Below are positions 34,871 through 48,379 of a stretch of DNA of 64,000 bases, piece after piece (within the stretch, counting starts at the first letter, position 1; the number at the start of each line of letters is the position of its first letter). Below the pieces are notes generated by a model. The model did not search any database and was not told where the DNA came from. It saw nothing but the letters and a program-made list of their open reading frames with translations. Source of the stretch: Amphibalanus amphitrite (Eukaryota > Arthropoda > Thecostraca > Balanomorpha > Balanidae); the NCBI RefSeq assembly GCF_019059575.1, contig NW_024881612.1, positions 682,001-746,000 of the forward strand, in the 5' to 3' direction. The translations under genes and the position numbers were made by a program.

Positions 34871-35337
34871 TTTTGTGCAAGGGCTGAGTGTAATGCCCAG
34901 GAAATGACCTCCATTCGCCCCATGACCGGTCAGGGTTATAAAATTTGAGTGGATGGCGGTCCGTTTGGGGTTCAGATGTCAATTGTATTTTGTTACTGTC
35001 AAACAATACATGTTATGCTGGCAGCGAATGTGTGTAACGTCGTTTTTCGAAACAGAAGTTAGAACTGTAACGGCAGAGTGCTTGCTGGTCTCATCGTAAG
35101 TATTGTAAGTGTTGTAAGCAAAAGCATTGTCAATATTGTAAGCATTGTGAGCATTGATGTATGGTAGATATCACCTCACATGATCTCGGCTCAGATAACC
35201 CTCTCCGGTGTCCCTGTCAGTAAATGGCACCTGGATCATTACAGATAAGATAATTTGTCATAATTCTTAAAGAATTGGGTGGTTTTGACTCGTTTACTCG
35301 AGGTGCAGGTCGCATTTCAATACTTTTCCATAGGCTT

Positions 35338-35560
35338 GCAATGTAAAGGTCACGACTCTGACCTAACCTCAGGTCACAGATCAAAAATTCTGAGATATAC
35401 AAACGACACATACTGCAGGTACTGTTTTGAAGACTTGATGAAAGGAAATAACTTCGTGAAAAACTCAAGCTCTGACGTGTTTGCAAACTTTTCTGAGGTG
35501 AGGTCAACAAACCCGCTCTGGTTACCTGACCTGACCTGACCCGGCATTTTTTTTTTTTTT
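35338..35560. repeat. Fragment of a half-site element
   Basis: CTGACCTAACCTCAGGTCA, then the shared core TTCTGAGATATACA (35384) and a run of GACCTGACCTGACC before a T-run at 35549. No termini are preserved. Confidence 0.55.
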
Positions 35561-37435
35561 TTTGCTGAGATGTGCGCAATGAGCATTTAGGAAAAGTCAC
35601 CAAATATGAGCTGAATGTCTCGCGGCGTTTGGCAATTGTACAAGAAAATCCTGAAAGGTCTCCCCGTCCGAAATAGGGTTAATGTGTAGGTATATGAAGA
35701 GTTGCAGATGCCAAACATACCCAGATCTAAGACTGCAGTTCCCAGCGCCGCTGCAACGTTTTTAAAACAAACATACATAGGACATACAAACATGTTTATT
35801 TGCATCTGTTTTGGATAATAGCAACTCATGGCGCCATCACCCGCGATAACTGTTAGGATTTGAGATATATTTTTATTTAGGCCATTAGTTTGGCTGTAAT
35901 GTTTATTAATATTAGTTGGGCGGAGTTTGGTAGTTTTTTATTTAACTTGTGGTATGTTGTGCTGATTGCGGGTTGTTCAAACCTTTCAAATGTAAGGACC
36001 TTATTGAACTCAACCCTACCCCTACACTACCCTACATACGACTGGACGCTTTCCAAGCCCACAAGCATCACGACGCCGAGATGGAATGTAGCCGAGAAAT
36101 CACCCTCGCCATCTGCTCTAGAGCTAATCGTGTGGGGCGGCGTGTGGGGCGCCGCTTAGCCTATGGGGGTGCACTTCTAGTGGATGGGGGACGGGGGTGC
36201 ACCTGCACCCCTTTCATATGGAAAGTTACTTCCCTGATTACAGCTCCCCGTATTGCACCTAATCAGGGAACGGCCAGCAAACGAAGGAACTATTTCTGGA
36301 TGACAGGCGAATAACCGCTCACGCAAGGACCGGAGCTCCGCCCCGTCCAAAGTGGCCAACAAAGCAGAGACAGAGGCAGCATCACATCTTCCATCAAAGA
36401 ACTGGTTTCTGGCTTGGAAGGTGAGCTCCATCTTTGCATCCGAGTCGGTGCTGTCAGGAATCAGCTGGTCTAATGGAGTGAGAGTAGTGAGACGACTAGC
36501 TATTGTATCAGAGCTGCCTGGTCTTCGTAGCATTTGCACCGATTCTTCTCGATCGGACTCTGAATTCTGTCCCTCCTGCGTATTACTTGAGGCATTGCTA
36601 TGTAGCTAAGTCTTTGGCAGAGTTTCATTATCCATGCTTTGCAAACAGTGCCATAACAACACAGTTAATTAATCACCAAGCTTCTTTGCAAGTTCCAATA
36701 CAGTTGAATCGCACGCGATTTGAGTGCAAAAATCAAGAAAAGTGCCAACTTGTTCCCGTAAAATATTTTGAATATTGACCTAAAAAAATGAGTAATTTCC
36801 AGATAAAATAACAGCGAAATCAGTTTTCGCTTGCCAATAAAACTCACAGATATTGAAGCTCCATTATTAAAGGAACATTTTAGTATATGCCATTCTTGAT
36901 AAAACTTCTTAGCCACGCAATACCAGCGCAAAATAAAGAGACACTGAAAACACGACCAATCACTCCGATTTACCATAGGAAAATACATAGAAAATGTATG
37001 TCTCAACTGCGCCAAATATACAGACAGTTATATACCTACATGTGACGTCATGATTAGCCCCACCAATCAGAAGCAAGTTGTTTTCAGCCACAAATAATTA
37101 ATTTCTGAACTAACTAGGCATTTTTTTAACAAAGTGATTTTAAATTAAATCATTAAAAATTCTGAGCTTTTTTATTTTACCAAAACATACAGAGCATGCA
37201 GATAGGTCCCAACCCTATTAAAATACTGAACGAGGCCGGTGAAAATAAATGTCCAAGGCCGAGGGCCCTGAAGGTTTTTAGAACGAGGCAACAAGCCGAG
37301 TTAAAAAGTTTCTAGAGGCCGTTCTTTTTCATCATTTGGCATTTTCGCATCCCTTGGCGTGGCCACGCAGACTAGCCGCATGATATCCTTGTGTCCATAG
37401 ACCTTATGTATTAGCTGTGGGGCATCCAGCATGCA
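35561..37435. other. Intergenic stretch with one unexplained minus-strand ORF
   Basis: At 36177-36539 the minus strand is open for 120 codons, with balanced composition (NQFFDGRCDAASVSALL, ELRSLRERLFACHPE). I recognise no family; it could be an exon or a transposon remnant. Nothing else stands out. Confidence 0.25.
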
Positions 37436-37443
37436 CTTCACCG

Positions 37444-37736
37444 CAGGGGCGGATCCAGAAAATCTCCAAGGGAGGGGCCATTAGAAACCAGGAGGCCCCC
37501 ATAATCCCACCTGTTGGAGGCCCCATCTTCCCACTTGTTGGGCCCCCCCCCCCCAAAAAAAAACTGCGTCTATTGAGCTTATCTAGCTGTTCAGGCAACA
37601 TCTCAACATGAATAGCCACTTTATTTTCAGGAGGCCCCCTTTTCAGTTTTTTAACTTTTTATTTTATTTTTGAAAAAAATCGGCCAAGGGGGGGGGGGCA
37701 TGGCCCCCATGGCCCCCCCCCTTGTATCCGCGCCTG
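37444..37736. mobile_element. hAT-type MITE, 293 bp
   Basis: An exact 8-bp duplication CTTCACCG lies at 37436-37443 and 37737-37744. Termini are CAGGGGCGGATCC and TATCCGCGCCTG. It is non-coding, with G-runs and C-runs inside. Confidence 0.88.
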
Positions 37737-38499
37737 CTTCACCGATTGTTTCACAATTCACGCATCGAGTATTTCATGAAACATCCTGAGATATTTGCCG
37801 CTCCGCATCCCGTCTTTGGAAGTTAGCCTGTATTGGTTGGTTAGTTGGTTTTGCCAAGGCCCTAGGTTTTGCAATTTTCGGGGCTTTCGCATCGGATGAC
37901 ATTGACGACAGTCCGTGATTCTTTTTTGAAATGGAGCGTTCCGTTCGGGAACCTTGCTATCCTGTTATCTTTTATAGTTGATGGCAAGGAAGAATGGACT
38001 ATTTGAGGCACAGATGGACAGACATGGCCTCGTGAAGTCGTTGTAGCAGTCGCGTAGGGCAGTGGGCAGCGCTCCGTTTCTCTTCGAATATCCTCGGAGG
38101 AAAAGCATGGCTTCCTGTTCCTTCTGCACTGGTTTTGACATTGTGGCTCTTTCGCTCAAATTCATATTTTCGGATCCATCGTCTTTGAGAGCCATGTATC
38201 CCCACAACATCAGTCTATCCTCGCACCCGCATAGGCCCAACGATATACTCAGTTCGTACCAGACCTTTCGTGTTAGTACCATGGAATCGATCTCCGCGGC
38301 TCATTATCGTGATCTCCGTGATCATTCATTAGCAATATTCAGAATGGAAAGAAATGCGTTGTTTTCAGTGTGATGGAAACAAGTTAAGTATAAAAATGCA
38401 TTACCTCATCTGAATAACTTTTTCATGAAATTTTGAGCCTTGTCACATTGTGTCCGTCAATTCTAATTAACGAAGGTGAAAACAATTCGATTCTTACAC

Positions 38500-39000
38500 T
38501 GTGCGGAACGCATGCGGTCCGTACGGAATTTAACACAGAACCCTATGGGCGCATCCGGTCCGTACGGAAATCGTGTGCGCTCCGTGCGGACCGCATCCGA
38601 ACGACAATCAGCTGTTGATTTTCCGTCAGCTCTCCGCAAGCGTTTCGGAAGCGGTTGCTACGGAAACGAAATAACAAAGTCCGACATGTTGAACTTTTCT
38701 GCGGAGAACGCAGGCGGAACGGACGCGGACAGGTACAGTCTTCAGTCTTCGAGTTTTCAATTGCAAATTTAAGAAATAATTTCAACTCTTTCAAGATGAA
38801 GTAAGTAAACATACTTTCCTTGACATGGCAGCACTACGTCATGCTAGTAAATTGCTATATTTTCTTTTGTAATAACTGATAATTGCTCTTCACAAAGTGT
38901 TGGCAAGTGTCCGTGAGCTTTCCGTCTGCGGTCCGGATGCGGTCCGCATGCGGCGACATTCCTGACGGACTCCGGACGGAATTCCGTCACAGTGGACGGC
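38500..39000. repeat. GGTCCG/CCGTACGG-rich repeat block
   Basis: CGGTCCGTACGGAA, CCGGTCCGTACGG, GCGGTCCGCATGCGG and similar palindromic words recur. Possible inverted ends are CACTGTGCGGAA (about 38500) and TTCCGTCACAGTG (about 38982-38994). No target duplication was found, so the element is only suspected. Confidence 0.4.
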
Positions 39001-40046
39001 GGCCTTTACTGTTTTTAACTCATTTCTGTTTCGTGCATTTTTAAGGAAAATATAAGAGGATCCATTGGCCACCTATGCTGCAGCTAGAAACAAAAAATAG
39101 TAAAAGCCATTGAATAGCCAAATTAGCCTCTGGTAGTCGGCAAGAATAGGTAGGTAAATCCGCTTGGTCAGAAACTTCTCCTTACTTCTACATTTTTTTA
39201 CAATTGCCCCTTGGAAAGAATGGTAATAAATAAAAAATCGTAGGTGTTTTATTCGATTTTATGTAATATTTTACTTAGTGGTTTTGACATATTCGTTCCA
39301 TCATATCTATTTCGCACCAAACATTGGCAAATTTCCAACATGTTGGAAATTTATTTGGAAACAAAGTATTCCTCAGCATTGACACAAACCGTTGCGTGTC
39401 CCTGCACGAAACTCGCGGTGGGACGTAGGTCAGCAGTCTTGCAGTAGACGTCGCCAAGCCTTGCTACTGTCCCCCAGCAACAAGCGAATCCTGTGGCTGC
39501 CAGCTCGTCTAGGACGCGCGATGGCGTCACCCTGTGGGTGTACCTGTACGTCCGTCCGCTCCGGCAGCTGCCTCGGCCGTGCTCGAATGTTGATGTATAT
39601 TTGCTGTCGTGCATTAGTGACGACCACTTGCGACAGGAACTCCGAACTTTCGTCCGTGATATACGGCCTTGCGTCCGTGACTGATCATTCGGGAGAAAGC
39701 GTAACTACAAGGCAGTATAGGTGACGCCAGCATCGTGTGGTGCTATTCGGGGAGAGTCGTGGGCGGTAGCCTGCTCTGTCTTCCTAATTTATAATACAAT
39801 GTAAAAAAAAAAAAATAGTTTAGCAGGGTCAGGTACCGCGGCCGTCTGGCTCGGCCGTTGTCCATGGCGTGGTAGAGTCCCGCCCCACGCACGGAGGGCC
39901 GCGGGCCGGAGCACGCGGATTTGATCATTCTGAGTTCTCTACATATATGCCGTGATTCTGTCGCTCGGCTGCCACGCGAAGCAAGCGGCTGCCGACTCCT
40001 GACAGCTTTGGACGGACGATAGGGAAACCAATCAGGTAACCTATAG
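39001..40046. other. Unannotated intergenic stretch
   Basis: A minus-strand frame at 39614-39351 is open for 87 codons with varied composition (SRVLDELAATGFACCW, TASFVQGHATVCV). No family is recognised and no splice context could be fixed. Confidence 0.2.
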
Positions 40047-40574
40047 TTTTTTTTTTTTTTCTCAAAAGGTGTTTGGCTCCAAGTGCATTACCGAAGCTCT
40101 CACGTGAGTTTTGGCAACTTTAGCGTCTGGCTAAGAATTTCTTACCGTAAAAATGATCGATTTCAAATTGTGCTTGGTAAATACATAGAAATTGTGCCTT
40201 CAAAAATGAGCATACTATGATGACGTCACTGGTGGCAGCTGGCACCCAATGTCCGTACGAAAGCATTAATTGCCAACGAATTTTGGGAAAACTTCGTTGT
40301 TCACTGTTACCGAGGCCCGAATTGAGTAAGCGGTTCTTTCCATGATAGCTATACATTACATTGCAATGCAAGTTCCATAGCATGACGTCATCACTGTTTT
40401 CATGTCTAGTTCCAAAACGCACGTATGGAATTTATCGGGAAAAATTCACATGTTAAAATAAGGCGACGTTCGAGTTTCTCAGGCTCAGTTTTAGCCCGTT
40501 TCGCTGGCTAAAACGCGTGCTTTATAGTTGAAAAACATGCTTGGAGCCAAACACCTTTTGAGAATAAAAAAAAA
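40047..40574. mobile_element. MITE with CTCAAAAGGTGTTTGGCTCC termini
   Basis: A T-run plus CTCAAAAGGTGTTTGGCTCC on the left (40047-40083) is mirrored on the right (40540-40574). The span is about 528 bp and non-coding. The target duplication is not clear. Confidence 0.7.
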
Positions 40575-41494
40575 CTCCTAGTTTTTGTCATGACGAATGA
40601 TCTTTTTTTTTCAAGGGTTTTTGTTACAAAAAAAATACTATGGAACAAGATCTAGAGAAAATATGTTAGTGAATTATACCAAACGCAACAAACCAATGTC
40701 AACTCCAGGCGCTGCAGAGGATGTAGCCCGCCATCCACACCAGACTTTTCGCTCGGATGATCGTTTCCCCTTCGAAGAATTGCCCCACGCTCGCCCAGAG
40801 AATCCCGCCAGCCAACTTCCTCAGGTAGCCGAAGCGGCCCTCGTTCATGTCCGATTGTGTGTTCCTCAGGACCCTTCTGTCGATAGTTATTGAAATTGCA
40901 ATAAGAAGGGAATCTGTATCAATTTGGCAAATTTTCGAACAACATTTCTTATTCAAGCCACATTTAATTATTAGAATTTTAATAACTATGGAGGAAAAGG
41001 TTAACATAAAATCGAACTACCTACTTATAATGGAAATTACTTTTGCGCGAATCAGAAGTTAATCGACCACGGTGGGTTCTGAAGCGCGCACAGCTCTATT
41101 CCTCGAATAATTCTCTTCAACGCCTTATTCCTAGTTAAGCGAATTAGTCCACCCTGGCTGAATGAATAAGGCGATTGCGCCAAAACGTCGCGGAAAACCG
41201 ACCGATAAAGGCCGCGCTCAACGTTAATTTGGGCATGTAGACTCTTAAAAACTCGCATTGGGCGGATAGTTTCCTGGGTATTGGCTCTAAAACGTATTCG
41301 GGTCCCGAATACATCCAAGTGATCCGCCTCGTTCCTAGTTAAGCTCTAATTAGATCAAGTGACTCATAAGGAGCGAAAAAGCGACAAAAAGTATGAATTT
41401 CCCTATGACGGTGGGCTGCCGGGTTGCCAGACGGCGCACCGGCTATTTCCACTTTTTGACACACCATGTGTGGTTATTTACCGGCGCCACCCTG
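40575..41494. other. Unannotated intergenic stretch
   Basis: Short ORFs only. TTCCTAGTTAAGC occurs twice (41126, 41332). Confidence 0.35.
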
Positions 41495-41760
41495 TACATA
41501 TATATGTTACAGGCCGTATGAAAACTCAGTCCGTTTGCAAACGGCCTGGCCCGATTCAGGCCGTTTGCAAACGGCCTGGACGGCCCAGTCAGTATGCAAA
41601 CGGACTGAAAAGTCAGGCCGTTTGAATACGGGCTGAAATTCCAGGCTGTATGCAAACCGCCTGAAATTTCAGGCCGTTTGCAAACCGTCTAGGCCGTATG
41701 ACAGCTTTCCAGACACCAGGCCGTTTGCAAACGGTCTAGGCATTTTGAAAACAATCTGGC
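41495..41760 (+). repeat. Palindrome array CAGGCCGTTTGCAAACGG, left copy
   Basis: About ten units built on AGGCCGTTTGCAAACGGCCT, each close to a perfect palindrome. It starts ATATATGTTACAGGCCGTAT. The same sequence appears inverted at 44893-45100. Confidence 0.8.
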
Positions 41761-42315
41761 CTGCATAAAGTTACAGCTGGGCAATGTTGAGTTTGTTGAA
41801 GCACGACCGTTTCATGACATTACATGGCACCATGAAATCCTGAGGTGCATTCGGCATCCGGAAAAATATTGTCACTCGGATATTCTCCGTCGGAAAATTA
41901 TTGTTGAGCGCCTATCTTCAGCATATCTCGTTATCGCGCGATACCGTTCGTGATCCCCGATGATTCTCGCTAGTTCCGGAAAAGTCTCCCTGATTTTCCC
42001 GATGACGAATCCAGGCCTGGTCAGGAAGAGATTAGCAGAACTGAGACCCGGCCCGTATAGCGCCCGGTCGACCCGGGCTTCCCCCGGACTTCAAAATTTC
42101 GCCTTCCACCGCAATGGTCAAGTATTGCCGGCGCCACCGGCCAGCCGCCGCACACCGGTCGGAAACGCTCCAGCGAGAGGCCAGCGGCCTTTCCGCAAAC
42201 GTTTTTTGCTTGTTATTCCACAACTAGTGAAGCAAACTTCATAAAACTTTGCATACCTTCTCTGTCATATGTAAGCTATCATTTGGATGTCAAGCACTAA
42301 ATATATGACGTGAAT

Positions 42316-42995
42316 CTGTTAAGTTATGACGTCATAATTGAGTATAATACAGGATCTAGCACCACTTTAAGTCAACAAGGGAAATTGGGAGCTGCTATTC
42401 GGGCACCGGGAATGGTTTCATGCACTCCTTGCAAGGTCCAGTGCTTCACTTTAGCATTGTTGACTTTGCGTGACGTCATTTATGACGTCACTAAGGCCAT
42501 ATAAGTTTTTCGTCAATAACTCCTGATCAAATGGAGCTAGAGAGTCGGGAAAGCCACCATTGGACTCAGGAAGACCTGCCGAATCGAATGATATGCGATA
42601 TGACCTCCTTCAACCATTTTCATGACCTGAGGGGCTCCGACCTGACCTTGACCCGAGGTTAACACCTAAGTTGACTTCACCCGAACACCAAGTATAGCAT
42701 TCAACGCGCCTGAGCTAGAAAAACACGATGATGCCAAAATCGCGGCAGTGCGACCATTTTTGGCAAAGTAATTAACCTAAAACTGAGCCCGTCCCTTGTG
42801 GCACTTACCTGACCTAAGAGGCCACTGGCTGACCTAAGACCTTAAAATCGGGTAGTACCTAATTGTTGCGTCTTATAACGGCACACAAGCTCGTTTTTTC
42901 CGCGAGGCTCTAGCTCAATTATAAGAGGCGAAACGGCGAGGAAGTTGTACCAACCCTCCCCGGTCAATATAGAAAACCAATCGGTCCGGCCAGGG
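42316..42995 (+). mobile_element. Decayed family G half-site element, left end lost
   Basis: This is co-linear with 59730-60601 (for example CGTGACGTCATTTATGACGT, then TTTTTCGTCAATAACTC, then CCGCGAGGCTCTAGCTC). It ends GTCCGGCCAGGG plus TTAA (42996-42999). The terminal G-run/C-run hairpin has eroded. It lies between the two palindrome arrays. Confidence 0.7.
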
Positions 42996-43955
42996 TTAAA
43001 TACCGGAATTGTGATCTAATGTAAAAAGACGGCCCAAGGTAACCCGACGTCAGTGACAGGTGTCCTATATTTGCAGCGTCTTATATTCACGAAGGTTTCA
43101 ATTTCCAATTTCTTCAGCCGAGTGATGGCTGTCAATAGCAAGGCTCTTTAAATGCAAGCCGAAATCGCCACGCAACATGTGGAAGGCTTTTGATGTCAAT
43201 GCATACATAAATGCATACATAAAACGCGCTTTTCACAAAATTCATAAACTCAAGCGCATCTGTTTTTAATGACCAGTCAACTACGCATGGATGCGTGCAG
43301 GCCACACAGGTCAGCGTAAGCCGGGCGCGGCGGCCGAGCCGAAACTGGGGCGGGGCGGGCGGTACTTGGGTAGGAAGAGCGGCTCCTGCAAATTTTGCGC
43401 AAATATGCGCAGTTAGCTTTTATGTTGCCCTGGTGTAAATTTAAATCCTGCTTCATCTCACAAAAAATCAGAGTGGAACTAGATGGGACTACCTGTTGTT
43501 TCCTTACCTAAACTTTGCAGTTATATTCCAAAATCACTGTAGGAGAGCCGTCATAAAAAAGCTACAGTAAATCTTAGTTAGGGGAAAAGTATACCAAAAA
43601 TTTTGCACTGACCAGTCGGCAACTTCATAACGAACATTTTGATGCATAATATGTGGGATTTCAATTTGGTGTCTATCAGCAATAAGACTCTGAATATCCG
43701 GCTCAAGAAACCTCTTGCTCCGCGTCAGTTTCCGAGTTCTGGGATACCCCATCTTCGGGGGCTGATTACAGTTATTTTTGGTCACCCGGATTAGTTTTTT
43801 TGGCCTAAGTATAATAATTTGATCAATTTCAAATCGATCTATATAAAAAATAATCCGAAACTCCGGAATCGCCCGTGGCCTCTCGTGAGGGCGTTTCCGA
43901 CCAGTGTGCGCCGGCGCGGCGGTCGACCGGGCGCGGTAAGGACTCTGATGTGAAC

Positions 43956-44556
43956 CAGTGGCGCGGGAACTTCTTCCAGACTGGGGGGGGGGGGGGGGCT
44001 GAACCATAATAGAGATCAACCTAGGGTACCCCCAAATCTAATTTTCTCACTGGTTTTAGGCCACTTATTTTTCAGACCTTGGCCTTTTCAACAAAAAAAC
44101 GAAAATATTTGCAAAAAAGTCAGGTAATCCGTCTCAGCTGAGTGAAGAAACTACCGTTTTGGCAGCCTGGAATAAAGGTTTTAATCTGCCAAATGAGTTG
44201 CCGAGCCAGTGAAAGAGGTGGGTTTTCACTTACATGCTTGCTTCCTTTGTGACCCACAACCCCTAATTACGGGAGGACAAGCTGCCCCAACGGTTCCTGA
44301 CCTCATGAAAAGTTGTGGGGCACCGCCCCTACGGCCCCAGAGCTGTGGGAGCAAGCTTCCCCCACTGCCCCCTCCCCCGGTTCCCGCGCCTATGTATGAA
44401 TCTATGAAATTATGTTGGTAGATTTCTTATTTCGATTCCTCCAGCTGGGGGGGGGGCTCAAATACATTACGAGCCCCCCCCCCCCCCCCCAGCCGAAAAT
44501 TTGGAGGGGCTCAGCCCCCGCTAGCCCCCCCCCCCCCCCTGGTTCCCGCGCCACTG
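43956..44556. mobile_element. hAT-type MITE, 601 bp
   Basis: Perfect termini CAGTGGCGCGGGAAC / GTTCCCGCGCCACTG carry an exact 8-bp duplication ATGTGAAC (43948-43955, 44557-44564). It is non-coding, with long G- and C-runs. Confidence 0.92.
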
Positions 44557-44892
44557 ATGTGAACTCTGATGTTCATTGGTCGCTCCGGCGTTTTATGCCG
44601 CAAAATAATCTGTGTCTTGTATGTATATAGTGAATAGTGATACGTTTCGCCAAACCTCACCAGTGGTGGCTTCACCAGGCTCCATCAACCGGATGGCCGT
44701 GCACAGGCGGACCGTGAACTTGTATAGTTAGTAATATTGTCGAAAAACGGCCGGGCCGAGCATCAGCACAGTAAGAAAATGTTCGACGTATGTAGACGAG
44801 TCATTCGGCATGGAATGCGCAAGTATTCACATGGATGCAACCTGATCATCGACCAACCTGGATCCATTAAGTTCAATCTTCAGAGGCTGTTG

Positions 44893-45100
44893 TACTTCGC
44901 CAGACCGTTTGAAAACTGACTAGGCCGTTTTCAAACTGTCTAGGCCGTTTCAAACTGCCTAGGCCGTTTTCATACGGCCTGATATTTCAGGCGGTTTGCA
45001 AACGGCCGGCTTTTCAGGCCGTTTTCAAACGGCCTGACTGGGTCAGGCCGTTTGCAAACGGACTGGGTTTTCATACGGTCTGTAACATATACACATACAT
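44893..45100 (-). repeat. Palindrome array CAGGCCGTTTGCAAACGG, right inverted copy
   Basis: This is the inverted counterpart of 41495-41760. It ends ACGGTCTGTAACATATACAC, the mirror of that copy's start. The two may be the ends of one 3.6-kb foldback-type element. Confidence 0.75.
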
Positions 45101-45124
45101 AGGTAAATACAGGCTTAAATAAAG

Positions 45125-45500
45125 TTAATGCATTTATGTGTCCAGTGATCTCTGCCATCTCATCTCAAACAGTGAGGCTGGCAGGACATGCCTCAGTCCA
45201 GTACGGCACCCATGGCTCTCGTAACCTTAAACTCAGTCGACACCCACCGTCCACGCCCAGACCGTACTTGTATGTACGCCAAAGAGGTGCTGGTCAATGT
45301 ATTCCGGTATATAGGGCCTTGTGCGCCTGTGTATTCCTGTGTCCAGTGATCTCTGCCTTCTCAGCTCAAGCAGTGAGACTGGCAGGACATGCCTCAGTCC
45401 AGCAGGGAACGCATGGCCTTCCTTTCGCTTCATGGCCATGGCCTTACAACTCAGTCGAAACCCACCGTCCACACCCAGACCGTACTTGTAGAGTACACTA
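45125..45500. repeat. Direct duplication, about 205 bp
   Basis: TGTGTCCAGTGATCTCTGCC starts at 45136 and again at 45339. Both copies continue through GGCAGGACATGCCTCAGTCC and CCGTCCACGCCC/ACACCCAGACC to GTACTTGTA. Overlapping frames are open on both strands to 45712, but no domain is recognised. Confidence 0.75.
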
Positions 45501-46160
45501 AAGAGGTGCTTCGTTTTGTGAACCACACGCTGGTGAAACACAGGGAACGATGCAGCCCATGTCAGGAGGACCTCTTTCAGGTTCGGCGCATCTCTCCCGT
45601 CCCCAAGCGCAATGGAGACGTCCTCCAGTTTCATCGTCCAGGCTCCGTCCGCGAGGCTAAGGACCGGGTGCTGCTTGCCAGGGCATCAGTCATCACTCGT
45701 ATGCCCGCGTAATGATGTCTTCTAGGGCCCCTGGCATACCTGTTACGATTTCAGGCTAGTGGACTGTATTGTGAGGTGAAGTTGCAGCGGTAAAGAACTG
45801 AGTTGGCTACGATATCGTTTCCCGTTTCGATTTTCAGATTCAGCCTCCAATTGAAACCAATGCGAATGAGCTGATTGGCCGTTTATACATGCTCAGTATT
45901 CATTTCAACATCGATTGCGAATTGCATACAATCATGAAAATAACCGCATGAGCCATTACTAAATTGTTAGCATATCGGTGGGATGAGAATACCTGTACAG
46001 GTTCGGAATACCTGTTCAGGGTGCAACAAGGCAAAGGAGACAAAGGAGACCAGGAGCGAGCCAGTGCCACGATACATAGAATACTGCCAGTGCCAGATAC
46101 CGACTGACTCACTGGCCGGCGAGCGACCCCGACCTCGGCTCGGCGCAGTCACGTGACAAC

Positions 46161-48371
46161 TAGAGTTGCAAAGTTTTCCCTATGGGCTGCTACCGGCACC
46201 GCCCCGCCCCACAAAAATTTTCTGGGATACCGGCATGCTACCACGCCCCAAGCAAAAACACCGTCAAATTACCGGCATACTAAAAAACCTGCATTCTTGA
46301 TTCTGGCTTACCCCTACATGAGATGCCACATTTTGGCAATTTCAGTTACCGCCCCACCCAGCAGCCACCCATTGTCCAACCAAAACTCCAGCAGCCTCGT
46401 TACGGTCCAAACTCCATAGACAAGCGGACATACGGTTTTACAAGAGTTAGGCGACGAAATACTCAGCTTAATTATTAAGTAATGGGCACCATTAGGTAGG
46501 CCATACAATTTTCTGTAGTACCGCATAGTCGCTGCAGTCAAAGGTGTTCTGGTTTTTATGCTATATGCCAAAGAATTTTTGCGTGTAATCACCGGTGACA
46601 CGACATATTTCTGCTTTATTGGGTAGGGCGGTGAAGTCGATGACGTGATCACAATGAAAATGGCTTAGTTTTGTAGAACATTGAATTCTGATTCCGGCAC
46701 GACTCTCGCTAGTCCATTATTTATTATAAATAAACCATTAATTGCGGTACAAAGTCAAAATTAGCCCGAAACGGCGCCCGCAGCGGCCGTTAGCACAGCG
46801 GCCTTATGGTAAACAGGTTAGTTCACATTCCCGCCGCTATGCGAGTGGCGGCGGCGCCACCTGTCCTCATGTCCGCCTTGGACCGTAACGTGATTTTGGC
46901 TGAGTTGGCCCCACTAATACCACAATTTTGAAACTCAATTCCAGTTTACAGCTGTTAAAATATCACCTGTATTCAAAGAGGTATTGCCTACAAAAAGCCT
47001 ACACACGTTCATCAAAAAAGCAAGGTCAAAAAGAACTTGAATTACTGAAATGTGTTCCAGAAGACTGCACAGTGAGCAGCAATCACATTTACCACAAGCG
47101 TTCTTGTTTTCCACATTGCCCTAAAATGAACTATAGCTAGTCATAAATCACAATATAAAAAAAAAACTACAGATTTGGCCATGTTCCTATATAACTTGAA
47201 CTGAGGAAGCGAGATCAACATCTACTTTTTCCTATCCGCCATGGCTTGTTGGCTCGTGAGTAAGATACGAATCATGTAAAAATATGTGTTAATAACTCAC
47301 TTGTCCTGAGAAGTCACCAAATAATATGTATAAAAACGATATAATATCCTCTCCCATCTCAAACGCGGGAACAAACACAAGGTTATAAAGGATCGAAACA
47401 GATGCGCCATATAACACAGTTTTTAACCAGCTGATTAAAACACTGCAAAAAAGTTTTAGGACTACAAACTACTGCCTCGTGAATGATTTTTTTTTTATAA
47501 AAATCATCCAACACGATATTAAAATCCAATAAAATCAACACTGTGAGTGTTATTCACTACAAGAAAATCCACTTCTCTTGAGTAATTTAACCAAAAGGGC
47601 ATATGAATAAATATTACGTCATCAGTTTACATCCTTTTTTAGGGGACAGAGGATCTTAAAAGTCAATCCTTGGTTGCTTGATCAGCTGATCATATAGCGC
47701 CACTTTGTATTCATTTGGTCTGCATGTTGTGTTTTCTTGTAAAGATAAGACAAAATGCCAGTTTAATTCATTTTCATTTCATTTTGGGACCGAAGTTAGG
47801 CTCAGGGCTTCCTAATACCTGCCTTTTCAGCTGGATTTTCAGTGCCAAATTCTTTGTAGAGTATCTCAGACCACATCTCACGACTCAAGGCCAGTTTCCA
47901 AACAATGTGTTTTGTGTTTTGATTCTGCCTTTTGCCTAGGGAATGTTGCCATTAACATTAATTTATTTTATTGTATTATACCTATTACCTACCATTAGAC
48001 TTACTAATTGGTTGTGCTTTTGCAACATGAATGAGTATTCTTCCTTTGATAGACCACAGTAGATTCTTGACTATTCTTATTAGAGCCAAACCTGTGAAAT
48101 GCTGAGGTTCATATGTACAATTACCCTTAGCAATGGAACTTCTACCACAGAATGTATTTTGCAGTGGCTAAGATTGCTGTTATTACAATTCAATAAATCA
48201 ATAGCCTCTTAGTGTCCAAAGTTTGAATCATATGCTGATAATTTTTTTTGGTGCAAAATAAAAAATACCGGCATGCTACCGGCAGGATATGCCAAATACC
48301 ACGAAAAAAACCTGCGGTAGTGAAAAATTACCGGCATGCCGGTAGTGCGGTAGGGAAATTTTGCAACTCTA
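46161..48371. mobile_element. hAT element, 2.2 kb, no intact transposase
   Basis: Termini TAGAGTTGCAAA / TTTGCAACTCTA carry an exact 8-bp duplication GTGACAAC (46153-46160, 48372-48379). TACCGGCATGC words repeat near both ends. Internal frames are short (70-74 codons) and show no hAT transposase or BED-finger motif. Confidence 0.9.
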
Positions 48372-48379
48372 GTGACAAC

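Noticed and set aside
39351..39614. Minus-strand ORF vaguely like the C-terminal part of a KCTD protein
   Set aside because: The resemblance rests on a few scattered residues; no BTB domain or splice frame could be found nearby.
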